Source: Erythrobacter sanguineus
Lineage (GTDB): Bacteria > Pseudomonadota > Alphaproteobacteria > Sphingomonadales > Sphingomonadaceae
Length of the DNA: 64,000 nucleotides
NCBI RefSeq assembly: GCF_900143235.1
Contig: NZ_FRDF01000016.1
Coordinates: forward strand, 1-64,000
Direction of reading: 5' to 3'
The notes under the pieces were generated by a model, which had not been told where the DNA came from, searched no databases, and saw only the letters and a list, made by a program, of their open reading frames with translations. This document shows positions 44,630 through 54,074 of this stretch, in pieces (position 1 is the stretch's first letter; each line of letters opens with the position of its first letter). The position numbers and the translations under genes were made by a program.

Positions 44630-45928
44630 ATGATTTCCTTCCTGCCTGAACTGCCTGCCGCTGCCGGTTCCGCCCCGATTTTACCGCTGCAACCCGGCGC
44701 GGGCGGTAGTGCGCTTGGCGGGCAGGCAAGGCTCGATTTCGCAGGTCTGCTGAATATCGCGCTGCCTGCCGAGGTCGAACTGGCGCGTGAGACAGGCTTG
44801 CCCGAGGCGGATTTGGCCACACCTGCGCCTGGCGCTGTGCCGCTGCCCCCGATGATGCCCGATCTTGCGCTGGCTCCCAAACCGCTGCCCGAGGCGTTGC
44901 CTCCCGGCACGATCCTGCCGGAAAGCGGCGAGCCCTTGCCGCAGCCCGGCGCGGATGTGCCGCCTGCCGCCATCCCGGCCGTGCCGCAGGACCTATCCGC
45001 CGGGGGTCCCGCCATCGCGGATTCGGCCACGGATGCCCCCGGCGCGTTGTCGCGCGATAGTGGCGATCAGATGGACATGTCCGGCCTTGCGGCGGGCATG
45101 CTGACGGCCATCCCCGCGCCTGCAACCGCCTTGGCCAAGGCGCTGACACAAGCCCCGCCAACCCCGCCTTCCGGCCTGCCTGCCTCTCTGGCCTCACCCG
45201 CGGCGATCCGCCAGCCGGGCGCGCAGCGCATGCCTGCCCAGCTTGCCGAGCCTGTTGCCGAGCCGGTTACAGAGGGCGCGCCGGCCAGCCCGGTTTCCAC
45301 AGCGCCGCTTTCCGATGCGCCCGAAGCCGCCGGCCAGTCTGCCGCCTCGCCTGCATCCGGCGCGCTGGCGGCGCAGCCTTCCACCCCCGCGCCCGCTCCG
45401 GCCCTTTCTGCCGCCGTTCCTGTTGCCGAGCAGCGCACCGAGCAGCGGATCGGGCCGCAGCAGGAAAGCACGATTCTCCAGGTCGGCGAGATCCGCGAGG
45501 CGTTGCGGGCTGCACGGCCCGAAATGACCTTGCGCCACGCAGAGTTCGGCCTTGTCTCGCTCCGGATCGAGGCGACTGGCGCGGCGCAGGATTGGCGGGC
45601 GGTGCTGGCCAGCCGCGATCCGGCCTTTATCCCCGCGATCCAGACCGCACTGGCAGAGCGCACGGTTGCCGCCTCGTCAGAGACTGCCACGACCGGCAAC
45701 GGCGCAGGTTCCGGTGCGGGTCAGGCTGGCTCATCCGATCAGCGCTACGGGTTATCCCCGGGGTCAGGGCAAGGTTCGTCTCAACCATACCTGTCGCATT
45801 CCGGACAGCGCGACGAGGGGGCCTCGCAGCATCAGCACCAGCAGCAACGTCAGGCCGACGAGGCCGCGTCTGCCGCGGCGCAGGATGCTGAAAGCCCCTG
45901 GCATCACGAAGGCGGATTGTTCGCCTGA
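44630..45928 (+). CDS. fliK: Flagellar hook-length control protein FliK
   Basis: 432 residues. Residues 1-280 are low-complexity Pro/Ala/Gly, the unfolded ruler; about 290-370 carries the Flg_hook C-terminal domain (LRHAEFGLVSLRIEATGAAQDWRAVLASRDPAFIPAIQTALAER) that switches export specificity at FlhB. ATG 44630 follows CACGAGGACG. Assigned from C-terminal domain and location. Confidence 0.85.
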   Translation: MISFLPELPAAAGSAPILPLQPGAGGSALGGQARLDFAGLLNIALPAEVELARETGLPEADLATPAPGAVPLPPMMPDLALAPKPLPEALPPGTILPESGEPLPQPGADVPPAAIPAVPQDLSAGGPAIADSATDAPGALSRDSGDQMDMSGLAAGMLTAIPAPATALAKALTQAPPTPPSGLPASLASPAAIRQPGAQRMPAQLAEPVAEPVTEGAPASPVSTAPLSDAPEAAGQSAASPASGALAAQPSTPAPAPALSAAVPVAEQRTEQRIGPQQESTILQVGEIREALRAARPEMTLRHAEFGLVSLRIEATGAAQDWRAVLASRDPAFIPAIQTALAERTVAASSETATTGNGAGSGAGQAGSSDQRYGLSPGSGQGSSQPYLSHSGQRDEGASQHQHQQQRQADEAASAAAQDAESPWHHEGGLFA

Positions 45929-45960
45929 ACGGCGCATCGCCAACAGGGAGTTGATCATTC

Positions 45961-46563
45961 ATGGCCAAAGGCAAGGACAAGGCTGACAAGGACAGCGAAG
46001 ACGGCGGCAAGCCCGGCAAGAGCGGCATGATCAAGATCATCCTCGGCGCAGTGCTGCTGCTCGGACTGGGCGCGGGCGGGGCTTACGGCGCATTTGCCGC
46101 GGGCCTGTTTGGCGCAGCTGGCGGCCCGACAGAGCCGGACGAGCCCAAGCTAGTGCTCAAGGGCGAGGCCGATCCCTACCCGCCGCCGGGCGCTGAAAAG
46201 GCCAAGGATGGCGCCGAACCGGTTTATGGCGAGGGCGGCAGCAAGTATCGCACGGCCTATTTCAGCTTCGCGGAAAGTTTCACCTCCAACCTCGCGGATT
46301 CGCCCGGCCTGATTCAGGTCGAACTGGCGGTTTCCACCCGGCGTGATGGCCGCGTGCTGCAATGGGTCAGCAACCACGAACTGGCGATCCGTTCCGCGAT
46401 GCTTGCCCAGCTTGCCGCCACCACCGAGGCCGAGGTCTATGACGTCAAGGGCAAGCAGCGCCTGGCTGCGCGCCTGACCCGTTCAGTCAACGAAGTGCTG
46501 GAAGAGAAAGAAGGCTTTGGCGGTATCGACGCGGTGCATTTCCGGGGGTTTCTGGTTCAATGA
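45961..46563 (+). CDS. fliL: Flagellar basal-body protein FliL
   Basis: 200 residues: charged Lys/Asp N-terminus, one transmembrane helix (about 23-48), periplasmic stomatin-like FliL domain ending LTRSVNEVLEEKEGFGGIDAVHFRGFLVQ. Surrounds stator units and supports torque. Overlaps fliM (ATGA). Confidence 0.93.
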   Translation: MAKGKDKADKDSEDGGKPGKSGMIKIILGAVLLLGLGAGGAYGAFAAGLFGAAGGPTEPDEPKLVLKGEADPYPPPGAEKAKDGAEPVYGEGGSKYRTAYFSFAESFTSNLADSPGLIQVELAVSTRRDGRVLQWVSNHELAIRSAMLAQLAATTEAEVYDVKGKQRLAARLTRSVNEVLEEKEGFGGIDAVHFRGFLVQ

Positions 46564-47525
46564 GGATCTCCCATGAATTCGCCGCTGCTCGGGCCGCCGC
46601 GCAGCACTGCCAAGAGCTGACCGCGCACGGCATGGCGCGCGGCCCGCGCCCGGAAGAGCGCGCGGCGCTGCTGTCGGCGTGGCGGCGCGACCTTGCGCGC
46701 ATCCTTGCCGAAGATCTGTCGCCCCTCCTGTCCGGCGACCGGCTTGAAGTCACCGTGTCCGAGCCCGAGAGCCTGTCCGGCAAGGCTGCGCTGGCCCGCA
46801 TCGGCCCGATTGCCGCCAACGCATTGCTGCGTGTGGGAGGCTTGGGCGGAGCGAGCGGCGAGACCGCGCTTCTGACCTTCGATTTCGCCACTGCCATCGC
46901 GCTGACCGATCGTTCCTTTGGCGGGGATGGCATGCTTACCGCCAGCCCACCCGAACAGCTTCCGCGCTCGGCCGCGCTGCTGGCGGAAGAGATCGCCGCC
47001 ATCATCGCGCAGGCCATCACCCGCGCCAGCCTTGGTGACGAGGCCCCGCCTGTGGGTGCGATGACAAGCGGCGAAGTGATTATCCGCAGCGAAAGCGCCG
47101 CGCGCTTGAAACCCTTTGATCCTGACGCAGGGGCCGTGCTGTTCACGCTCGACATCGCCAACGCGGAGGGCTGCGAATGGCGCTGCCTCCTGGCTGTCGC
47201 TGCCGATCGGATGGAGCGTCTGCTACCAGTGCCCGGACGCGCGCAACCGCATTCCGGCAGCCGCACCCTGCGCCCGCCCGCCAGCGCCGCCGCCGCGCCT
47301 TTTGCCGCGATCCCGCTGCCGCTTCATGTCGTGCTGGCGGAGGTCGATCTTTCGCTTGTCCGGCTGCAGGCCCTGACACCGGGCGAGTGCATCCCGCTGA
47401 CGATGGGTCGGCAGGTGCCGCTGATGCTGGGCGACCAGCCGATTGCCCATGGCAGCATCGGCACGCTGGAAGACCGCATGGCCATTCGCCTGACCCGCTT
47501 TTCCGCAGAAGGAACCGCATCATGA
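46560..47525 (+). CDS. fliM: Flagellar motor switch protein FliM, lacking the N-terminal CheY-binding motif
   Basis: 321 residues. Middle CheC-like domain with LTDRSFGGDGM and a C-terminal SpoA domain (LHVVLAEVDLSLVRLQALTPGECIPL...IAHGSIGTLEDRMAIRLTRF) define FliM. The protein starts MRISHEFAAARAAAQHCQEL, with none of the usual LSQxEIDxLL near the N-terminus that binds phospho-CheY. No upstream in-frame extension is available because fliL is fully coding there in another frame. Forms the C ring with FliG and FliN. Confidence 0.88.
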   Translation: MRISHEFAAARAAAQHCQELTAHGMARGPRPEERAALLSAWRRDLARILAEDLSPLLSGDRLEVTVSEPESLSGKAALARIGPIAANALLRVGGLGGASGETALLTFDFATAIALTDRSFGGDGMLTASPPEQLPRSAALLAEEIAAIIAQAITRASLGDEAPPVGAMTSGEVIIRSESAARLKPFDPDAGAVLFTLDIANAEGCEWRCLLAVAADRMERLLPVPGRAQPHSGSRTLRPPASAAAAPFAAIPLPLHVVLAEVDLSLVRLQALTPGECIPLTMGRQVPLMLGDQPIAHGSIGTLEDRMAIRLTRFSAEGTAS

Positions 47526-47860
47526 GTGACTTGCAACCCGCGTCGTTCCATCGTTTCGGCGCGGTCGCCGTGCGCCTGTCGGTCGAACTGGGCCGCACCG
47601 AGATGGCCTTGCGCGATGTGCTCCGGCTGAACGAGGGCAGCACTGTGGCGCTTGACCGGCTGACCGACGAATTGCTCGATGTGACCGCCAATGGCCGGGT
47701 GATCGCGCGCGGCGAGGTGGTGGCGGAAAAGGGCCGATTTGCCTTACGGATCGTCCATCTGGTGGGCGAGGACGGACAGGACGTGCCGCCTGCCCCCACG
47801 GCCGAAGCTCCGCCCGAAGCGCCCGCCGATCCGGCGGTCAGCGCTGTCAATGCCGGTTGA
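47522..47860 (+). CDS. fliN: Flagellar motor switch protein FliN
   Basis: 112 residues, a single SpoA domain: VRLSVELGRTEMALRDVLRLNEGSTVALDRL...VIARGEVVAEKGRFALRIV. C-ring subunit that also docks the export ATPase complex. Pro/Ala-rich tail. Overlaps fliM by four bases. Confidence 0.94.
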   Translation: MSDLQPASFHRFGAVAVRLSVELGRTEMALRDVLRLNEGSTVALDRLTDELLDVTANGRVIARGEVVAEKGRFALRIVHLVGEDGQDVPPAPTAEAPPEAPADPAVSAVNAG

Positions 47861-47872
47861 CGGGCGGCGGCG

Positions 47873-48187
47873 ATGATCGAATACCTACTGCGCCTTGCGC
47901 TGCTGCTGCCGCTGCTGGCGGGGCTGATCTGGGGCAGCCTGTGGCTGACCCGGTACATGCAGACGCGCCTGGCCGGCCAGCCGCGCGCCGGGATGCGTGG
48001 CGGCGGGCGGCAGCTGCACCTTGTCGAAACCAGTCTGATCGCGCCCGGAGTGAAGCTTGCGGTGGTGCGTTTCCGCGACCGCGAGATTCTGCTCGGCCTG
48101 TCGCGTCACGGGATGGTGCGGCTGAGTGAATTGCAGGTGGACGAAGCGCCTGCGCCTGACACCGCAGCGCCGCCGGAGAGCGAGTGA
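47873..48187 (+). CDS. fliO: Flagellar biosynthetic protein FliO
   Basis: 104 residues: one transmembrane helix (about 4-24) and a cytoplasmic part with GRQLHLVETSLIAPGVKLAVVRFRDREILLGLSRHGMVRL, the FliO pattern. Helps assemble FliP. TGATG junction to fliP. Confidence 0.88.
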   Translation: MIEYLLRLALLLPLLAGLIWGSLWLTRYMQTRLAGQPRAGMRGGGRQLHLVETSLIAPGVKLAVVRFRDREILLGLSRHGMVRLSELQVDEAPAPDTAAPPESE

Positions 48188-48996
48188 TGCGCGCATCATC
48201 GATGATCCGCGCGGGTTTGGTCGGCCTTGCCGCATTAACCATGTTCATGGCGTCGCCCGACTGGGCGCACGCCGCCGCGCCCGCCGCCCAAGCCCCCAAC
48301 CCCGTGGCGGCGGGCGTCGGCACTGCGATCGAGCGCGCATTGGGCGACAACGGCGCAGGTGATGACAGCCCGTTGAGCATGTCGCTCCAGCTGCTGGTGG
48401 TGATGAGTCTGCTCACCATCCTGCCCGCGCTGGTGCTGATGATGACGAGCTTCCTGCGCATTCTGGTGGTGCTGGCGATTTTGCGGCAGGCGCTGGGCCT
48501 GCAAGGATCGCCGCCCGGGCAGGTGCTGGCCGGCCTTGCGCTGTTCCTGTCGTTGTTCGTGATGTCACCGACGCTTGAACTGGTGAACGCGCAGGCGATC
48601 GCCCCCTATGCCGCCGGAAGCATCGGCGCGGACGCCGCGATCGGGCAGGCGGGCGAGGCCTTCCACGCCTTCATGCTGCGCCAGACACGCGAGGCGAATC
48701 TGATGATGTTCACCGATATTGCCGGAGGAGGGTCGTTCCAGACCGGCACCGACGTGCCGTTCTCGATCCTGCTTCCGGCCTTTGTGACCTCCGAACTGGA
48801 GACCGCCTTCCAGATCGGCTTCATGATTTTCCTGCCGTTTCTGGTGATCGATCTGGTGGTGGCGAGCGTGCTGATGAGCCTTGGCATGATGATGCTGTCG
48901 CCCACGATCATCTCGCTGCCGTTCAAATTGCTCTTGTTCGTGCTGGTCGATGGCTGGGCGTTGCTGATGGGCAGCCTTGCCATGAGTTTTGCCTGA
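48187..48996 (+). CDS. fliP: Flagellar export gate protein FliP
   Basis: 269 residues. N-terminal signal-like helix (as in most FliP), then LQLLVVMSLLTILPALVLMMTSFLRILVVLAILRQALG, the most conserved FliP region, and a C-terminal LPFLVIDLVVASVLMSLGMMMLSP. Five copies form the export pore with FliQ and FliR. Confidence 0.96.
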   Translation: MRASSMIRAGLVGLAALTMFMASPDWAHAAAPAAQAPNPVAAGVGTAIERALGDNGAGDDSPLSMSLQLLVVMSLLTILPALVLMMTSFLRILVVLAILRQALGLQGSPPGQVLAGLALFLSLFVMSPTLELVNAQAIAPYAAGSIGADAAIGQAGEAFHAFMLRQTREANLMMFTDIAGGGSFQTGTDVPFSILLPAFVTSELETAFQIGFMIFLPFLVIDLVVASVLMSLGMMMLSPTIISLPFKLLLFVLVDGWALLMGSLAMSFA

Positions 48997-49006
48997 AAGG
49001 CGCGTG

Positions 49007-49279
49007 ATGCAGGAAGACGCGCAACTCCTCGCGCTGGCCGACCAGACCTTGTGGGTGACCGCGCTGATCGCCGGGCCGGTGCTGATCGCGGCGCTGGTGG
49101 TGGGGCTGGTGGTCGGGATCATCCAGGCGGCCACATCGGTCAACGAACAGACGCTTTCCTTTATCCCCAAACTCGCCGTCACGGCGCTGGTCTTCGTGGT
49201 GCTGGGCGGTGCGATGATGGCGTTGCTGGGCGATTTCCTGCGCGAGATCATGGCGCAGGTGGCGCAGATTTCGGCGTGA
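49007..49279 (+). CDS. fliQ: Flagellar export gate protein FliQ
   Basis: 90 residues, two transmembrane helices, with LVVGLVVGIIQAATSVNEQTLSFIPKL typical of FliQ. ATG 49007 preferred over an upstream in-frame start inside fliP. Confidence 0.96.
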   Translation: MQEDAQLLALADQTLWVTALIAGPVLIAALVVGLVVGIIQAATSVNEQTLSFIPKLAVTALVFVVLGGAMMALLGDFLREIMAQVAQISA

Positions 49280-49283
49280 TCCG

Positions 49284-50075
49284 GTGAACGTCCTCGATCT
49301 CGGTTTCGGCAGCCTCGAAGCCCAGCTGTGGCAGATATTCTTCCTGTCGATCCGCTGCGGCGCAGCGCTGATGGCCGCGCCGATGGTGGGCGGGATGGCG
49401 GTGCCTGCACCGATCCGCATCCTGCTGAGCATTGTGCTGGGCTTCTTCGTGGCCAGCTGGGTGCCGCTTGCGCCTGCACCGGACATGCTGAGTTTCGCCG
49501 CCGTGCTGGCGGTGCTGCACGAGGTGCTGATCGGCACCGCACTGGGGTTTGTCCTGCAAGTTGCCTTTGCCGTGCCGCTGATCGCCGCCGAGCAGATTTC
49601 GGGCACGATGGGCCTTGCCATCGCCACGTCGATCGACCCGTCGAGCGGCGCACAATCGGGCGCGCTGGGCACATTCTTCGGCCTCGTGCTCAGCCTGCTG
49701 TTCTATATTATCGGCGCGCATCTGCTGTGGTTCGAACTGCTGATCGAAAGCTACCGCCTGCTGCCTGCGGGAGACTTTGCCTTCGCCGCCTGGCGGGCCG
49801 AAAGTGTCGTCATGTTCTTCGGACTTGGCCTCGCCACTGCCGCTGCGATTGCGCTGCCGGTGGTGCTGGTGCTGCTGCTGGTGCAGGTGGTGACCGGCAT
49901 GCTCGCCCGTTCAGCGCCCGCACTGAACCTGTTCGCGCTGGGCCTGCCCGCAGGCGTGCTTGCCGGGATTGCCGCGCTGATCATCGCCGTGCCGGTGATG
50001 GTGGAGCAATTCGAAGGCGTGATCGAAGCCGGGTTTGACGAGGCACGCACGCTGGTGGTGGGCGCGCCGCAATGA
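49284..50075 (+). CDS. fliR: Flagellar export gate protein FliR
   Basis: 263 residues from GTG 49284, about six transmembrane helices, with the GTALGFVLQVAFAVPLIAAEQISGTMGLAIATSIDP segment and SLLFYIIGAHLLW characteristic of FliR. Caps the FliP pentamer. Confidence 0.95.
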   Translation: MNVLDLGFGSLEAQLWQIFFLSIRCGAALMAAPMVGGMAVPAPIRILLSIVLGFFVASWVPLAPAPDMLSFAAVLAVLHEVLIGTALGFVLQVAFAVPLIAAEQISGTMGLAIATSIDPSSGAQSGALGTFFGLVLSLLFYIIGAHLLWFELLIESYRLLPAGDFAFAAWRAESVVMFFGLGLATAAAIALPVVLVLLLVQVVTGMLARSAPALNLFALGLPAGVLAGIAALIIAVPVMVEQFEGVIEAGFDEARTLVVGAPQ

Positions 50076-50090
50076 CCGGGCAGACGCGCC

Positions 50091-51227
50091 ATGGCTGAAG
50101 AGACTCCCGGCGAAAAGACCTTCGACCCGACGCCCAAGCGCCGCAGCGATGCGGCGAAAAAGGGCGATGTACTGCGTTCAAAGGAGGTGGCGACACTGGC
50201 TGCGACCGGCACCGGCGCACTGGTCTTGCTGGGGCTGGGGCCATGGCTGGCTGACAGCATGGCGGCAACCGCGCGGGCAGGCTTCATGTTCGATCGCCGC
50301 GCGCTTGATGGCTTTGCCCCGGGTGCAGCGGTCGCCGATGCCGCGCTGGCGATCCTGCCGCCGGTGATGGCGCTGGGGCTGGCGGCGGCACTGGTGACGA
50401 TTGTCTCGCAACTGCTGCTGGGCGAAGGGCGGTTCAATCCCGGCAACATGGCCTTCAAGGGTTCGCGCATCAATCCGTTGTCGGGGCTGAAGCGGATCTT
50501 CGGCTGGCAGGGGCTGATCGAGCTGGGCAAGGGGCTGCTCAAGCTGGCCCTGCTGGGCGGGATCGCGTGGTTCTGGGCCGCGGCGCATCTGCCTGCGCTG
50601 CTTGTGCTGGGGCGCAGCCCGCTGGAGGCGCAGCTGGGCCTTGCGATCGGGGCGATCACCGGGTTGGTCGGCGCGCTGCTGGCAGGTCTCGCGGTGATCG
50701 CGATGATCGATTATCCGCTGCAACGCTTCCAGCAGAACAAGCGATTGAAGATGAGCCTGCAGGACCTGCGTGACGAGAACAAGCAGGCCGAAGGATCGCC
50801 CGAGATGAAATCCGCCCGCCGCCAGCGCCAGCGCGACCTGTCGCGCGGCGGGGTCGCCAAGGCGATGAAGGACGCGCAGTTCGTGATCGTCAACCCGCTG
50901 CATTTCGCGGTTGCGCTGACCTATGATCCGGCCATCGCGCCTGCGCCGGTGGTGCTGGCCAAGGGGCGCGGCGAGACCGCGCTCGCCATGCGCGAGCTGG
51001 CCGGAGAGGGCGGCCTGCCCGTGCTCGAATATCCGCAGCTTGCCCGCGCGGTCTATTTCACCACTCAGGCAAACCAGATGGTGCGCGAGGAATTATATGT
51101 CGCAATCGCCGCGCTGGTCGCTTTCGTGATGGCCCTGAAGCGCGGCCAGCACCCCAGCCGCCCGCTGATCGACGTACCGCCAGAGCTGTGTTTCGACGGC
51201 GACGGGAAGGTGGAGGCCCGCGCTTAA
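50091..51227 (+). CDS. flhB: Flagellar export switch protein FlhB (NPLH cleavage motif)
   Basis: 378 residues. N-terminal EKTFDPTPKRRSDAAKKGDVLRSKEV, four transmembrane helices and a cytoplasmic domain. The autocleavage site reads VIVNPLHFAVALTYDP where most FlhB have NPTH. Asn and Pro needed for self-cleavage are kept; Thr is replaced by Leu. FlhB changes export from rod/hook to filament proteins after cleavage, together with FliK. Confidence 0.94.
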   Translation: MAEETPGEKTFDPTPKRRSDAAKKGDVLRSKEVATLAATGTGALVLLGLGPWLADSMAATARAGFMFDRRALDGFAPGAAVADAALAILPPVMALGLAAALVTIVSQLLLGEGRFNPGNMAFKGSRINPLSGLKRIFGWQGLIELGKGLLKLALLGGIAWFWAAAHLPALLVLGRSPLEAQLGLAIGAITGLVGALLAGLAVIAMIDYPLQRFQQNKRLKMSLQDLRDENKQAEGSPEMKSARRQRQRDLSRGGVAKAMKDAQFVIVNPLHFAVALTYDPAIAPAPVVLAKGRGETALAMRELAGEGGLPVLEYPQLARAVYFTTQANQMVREELYVAIAALVAFVMALKRGQHPSRPLIDVPPELCFDGDGKVEARA

Positions 51228-51257
51228 GATCCGCCGGTTGCACCCGTTCTGCGAGGC

Positions 51258-52685
51258 ATGGAAAATCCCGGCTCCTCGATCATATCGGCGCTTGGCGCAG
51301 GCAGCGGCATCGATTTTATCGCTTTGGCGAATAATATCTCCACCGCCAGCTTCGCGTTTCAGCGCGATACCGTGGAGGCGCGGCGCGAGACGCTGGAGGC
51401 GCAGATTTCCGCTGCCGGGCAGTTGCGCAATGCCGTGACGAGCCTTGCCAGCGCGCTGGGTGACCGGATCCGCAATGGCGACCTGGCCCCGCGCGGCGAG
51501 CTGGGCAACACCAGTGTGGCGCGGGTCAGCGTGCCTGCGGGACTTTCCCCCCGCGGCACGTTCTCACTTGAAGTCACCAGCCTTGCGCAGGGGCAGACGC
51601 TGGTCGGCAATGCCTATGCCAGCCGCGATGATCTGGTGGGCGAAGGCACGCTCAATATCCGTTTCGGCAGCATCGACGGCGCAAGCTTCAGCGCCGACGC
51701 GGCGCGCGATCCGCTGGCGATTGACGTCACCGCCGATGATACGCTGGCCACACTGGCGGCGAAGATCACCCGCGAAAGCGGCGGGGGGGTAACCGCCTAC
51801 GTCGCCGCCGGCGCCACCGGCGCGCAACTGGTGCTGAAGGGCGCGGAAGGGGCGGCCAACGGCTTCGTGATCGAACCAGCAGGGGCGGGCGGCGGCGCGG
51901 TGCCGGGCGATCTTGCCTACCTTGGCTGGAGCCCGGCGAGCGATGCAGGCGAGCTGCGCACCGTAGCGGGCGACGCCGAATTCCTGCTCGATACCGTGGC
52001 GATGACCAGCGCGACCAACCGCGTCACCGGCCTGCCGGGCGGCTTCACGCTGAACCTCACCGGCACCAATCAGGGTGCGCCCACCAATCTGACTTTTGCC
52101 AACAACACCGAAGCGATTTCCGGAGTGATGGGCGATTTCGTCGCGGCGCTGAACGATATCGTCGAGCAGGCGAACCAGCTTGCCTCCCCCTTCGGCGGCG
52201 CGCTTGGCAATGATCCGGGCGCGCGCGAATTGCGCCGCGATCTGGCTGCGCTGGCCGGACAGGTGATAATGCCGGGCGCGGCGGCGGGCGAACCGCGCAC
52301 GCTGGCCGATATCGGGCTGGCGCTGAACCGCGACGGGACGTTCCGGCTCGATACGGCGCGGCTGGGTCAGACGCTTGATGCCAGTCCGGATGCGGTCGCG
52401 GCAATGTTCACCACCGGCGCTTCGGGTGTGTTTGCCACGATTGATCGGTTCGCGCGTGAAAACAGCCTTGTCAGCGATCCCGGCTCGCTTGGCGGGTCGG
52501 TGCGGCGGTTCGAGGCGCAGCTCGAACGCAGCGATGATCGGCTGGCGCGCATTGCCGAACAGCAGGAGTCCCTGCGTGATCGCCTGACCCGCGATCTGGT
52601 CGCCGCCGAACGCCGGGTCGCGGCATCGCAATCAACGCTGACCTTCATTCGCCAGCAGGTGGATATCTGGTCGGCGGATAATTGA
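51258..52685 (+). CDS. fliD: Flagellar filament cap protein FliD
   Basis: 475 residues. N-terminal SIISALGAGSGIDFIALANNI and C-terminal coiled-coil (ERSDDRLARIAEQQESLRDRLTRDLVAAERRVAASQSTLTFIRQQV) are FliD_N and FliD_C features; the central part is a hypervariable D2/D3. Caps the growing filament and folds flagellin. Confidence 0.94.
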   Translation: MENPGSSIISALGAGSGIDFIALANNISTASFAFQRDTVEARRETLEAQISAAGQLRNAVTSLASALGDRIRNGDLAPRGELGNTSVARVSVPAGLSPRGTFSLEVTSLAQGQTLVGNAYASRDDLVGEGTLNIRFGSIDGASFSADAARDPLAIDVTADDTLATLAAKITRESGGGVTAYVAAGATGAQLVLKGAEGAANGFVIEPAGAGGGAVPGDLAYLGWSPASDAGELRTVAGDAEFLLDTVAMTSATNRVTGLPGGFTLNLTGTNQGAPTNLTFANNTEAISGVMGDFVAALNDIVEQANQLASPFGGALGNDPGARELRRDLAALAGQVIMPGAAAGEPRTLADIGLALNRDGTFRLDTARLGQTLDASPDAVAAMFTTGASGVFATIDRFARENSLVSDPGSLGGSVRRFEAQLERSDDRLARIAEQQESLRDRLTRDLVAAERRVAASQSTLTFIRQQVDIWSADN

Positions 52686-52698
52686 GGGAGCAGGGCAG

Positions 52699-53067
52699 AT
52701 GCAGATGCTTTCGCGCAACCCCGCCGCCGCCTATCGCCGGGTCGAACTGGACGCCCGGATCGAGGCGTCAAGCGCCGCCGATCTCACCCGGATATGTCTG
52801 GAAGAGGCCATCGCCGCGCTCGGTCAGGCGTTGCTGGCGCTTGACCGGATGCCCGGCGAGATCCCGCGCGAGGTGCTGACGCGGGCGCAGACCATTGCCC
52901 TGTGGCTGGCGCGCTCGGTCGCGCCGGAACACCCGCTGCGCGAAAGCCTGGTGACTTTCTATGGCGGGCTGGCGGGCCAGATCGGTGCCAATTTCACCCG
53001 CGCGCGTCCTGATGAAATCGCCCGCGTGCGCGATGATCTCAAGGATCTGCTGGTTGCAGCCGGGTGA
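52699..53067 (+). CDS. fliS: Flagellin export chaperone FliS
   Basis: 122 residues, all helical. NPAAAYRRVELDARIEASS at the N-terminus matches FliS (AYxxV...), which binds the flagellin C-terminus to stop premature polymerisation. Last gene of the operon; no clear terminator follows. Confidence 0.9.
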   Translation: MQMLSRNPAAAYRRVELDARIEASSAADLTRICLEEAIAALGQALLALDRMPGEIPREVLTRAQTIALWLARSVAPEHPLRESLVTFYGGLAGQIGANFTRARPDEIARVRDDLKDLLVAAG

Positions 53068-53136
53068 GCGTTTGCCCATGCTCCACGTGGAACCGAAGCC
53101 TTGCCACGCAGAACCATTGCAAGAACACAGCTCTCC

Positions 53137-54018
53137 TCAGCCCAGCATCCCAGCGATGATCCGCGCTGCATCCTGCGGGTCTTCGAACGGGTGGAAATGG
53201 GTGCGGTCGGGGCGGTGCAGATCGATGCCCTGCGGCAGGATCGATGCAAGATCAGGCCAGGTCGGCGAGCTTTTGAAGTCGGTGAGGCTGGTCATCTGCG
53301 CGCGCACCACCAGCACTGGGATATCGACCTGTTTTGCCGCTTCCAGAATCGCGCCATTGCTGCGGCTTGAGGCATAGACGCTGGCCTCCACCTCTGGCGC
53401 GCAGGCGAGTTCCATGCCCTTGCCCGAGGGTGCGGGGACAAGCCCGTAGCGGCAATAATCTGCGAAAACGCGGGGCGCGAACAGGCAATAGGGATCGCGG
53501 CTGCGGAACCGTTCCATCATCGCTTCCGGGCTGACGAAATCGCGCTTGCGGCGGATTGCAGGATGCGGGTTGTCGGCGGAAAAGAGCACTTCTGCGGTGG
53601 TGTAGTAATCGGGCGCAAGGATCACCGGATCAAACAGCACGAGGCAACTGAAGGCGTGGCGGTGATCGGCGGCGACCTGCAACAGCGTGTGCGCGCCCAT
53701 CGAATGGCCGATGCCGACCGCGCCTGTAAGGCCCGCCTGGTCGAGAAAGCCCGCGACATCGCTTGCCAGGTCCCGCCAATCATCGATCGGCCCGCCGCCC
53801 GATTGCCCGTGCCCGCGCATGTCGATGGCGTAGACGGCATGGGCAGGAAAGTGTTCGATGATGGCGTCGAACACCCGTCCGTGAAACCCGGTCGCATGGG
53901 CGAAGACCAGTGGCGGGGCTGGCGGGGCATCGGGCACAGGCGCCCATTCATGCACCGCCAGATCAATGCCATTGACGGCGTAGGTGCGGGTGACGGGTAG
54001 GGGACGGTTCGGGTTCAT
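53137..54018 (-). CDS. Alpha/beta-fold hydrolase
   Basis: 293 residues. HATGFHGRVF forms the oxyanion region, GHSMGA (about residue 101) the nucleophile Ser elbow, and DRTHFHPFEDP near the C-terminus supplies the catalytic His. Soluble, no signal peptide. Substrate unknown. ATG 54018 is preferred to GTG 54021. Follows the flippase by 56 bases on the same strand. Confidence 0.85.
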   Translation of the reverse strand: MNPNRPLPVTRTYAVNGIDLAVHEWAPVPDAPPAPPLVFAHATGFHGRVFDAIIEHFPAHAVYAIDMRGHGQSGGGPIDDWRDLASDVAGFLDQAGLTGAVGIGHSMGAHTLLQVAADHRHAFSCLVLFDPVILAPDYYTTAEVLFSADNPHPAIRRKRDFVSPEAMMERFRSRDPYCLFAPRVFADYCRYGLVPAPSGKGMELACAPEVEASVYASSRSNGAILEAAKQVDIPVLVVRAQMTSLTDFKSSPTWPDLASILPQGIDLHRPDRTHFHPFEDPQDAARIIAGMLG

Positions 54019-54074
54019 CACCCACCCACAACCGGATCATATCGGGCAAGTCAATCACGCGCTTTTGGCAGGGG

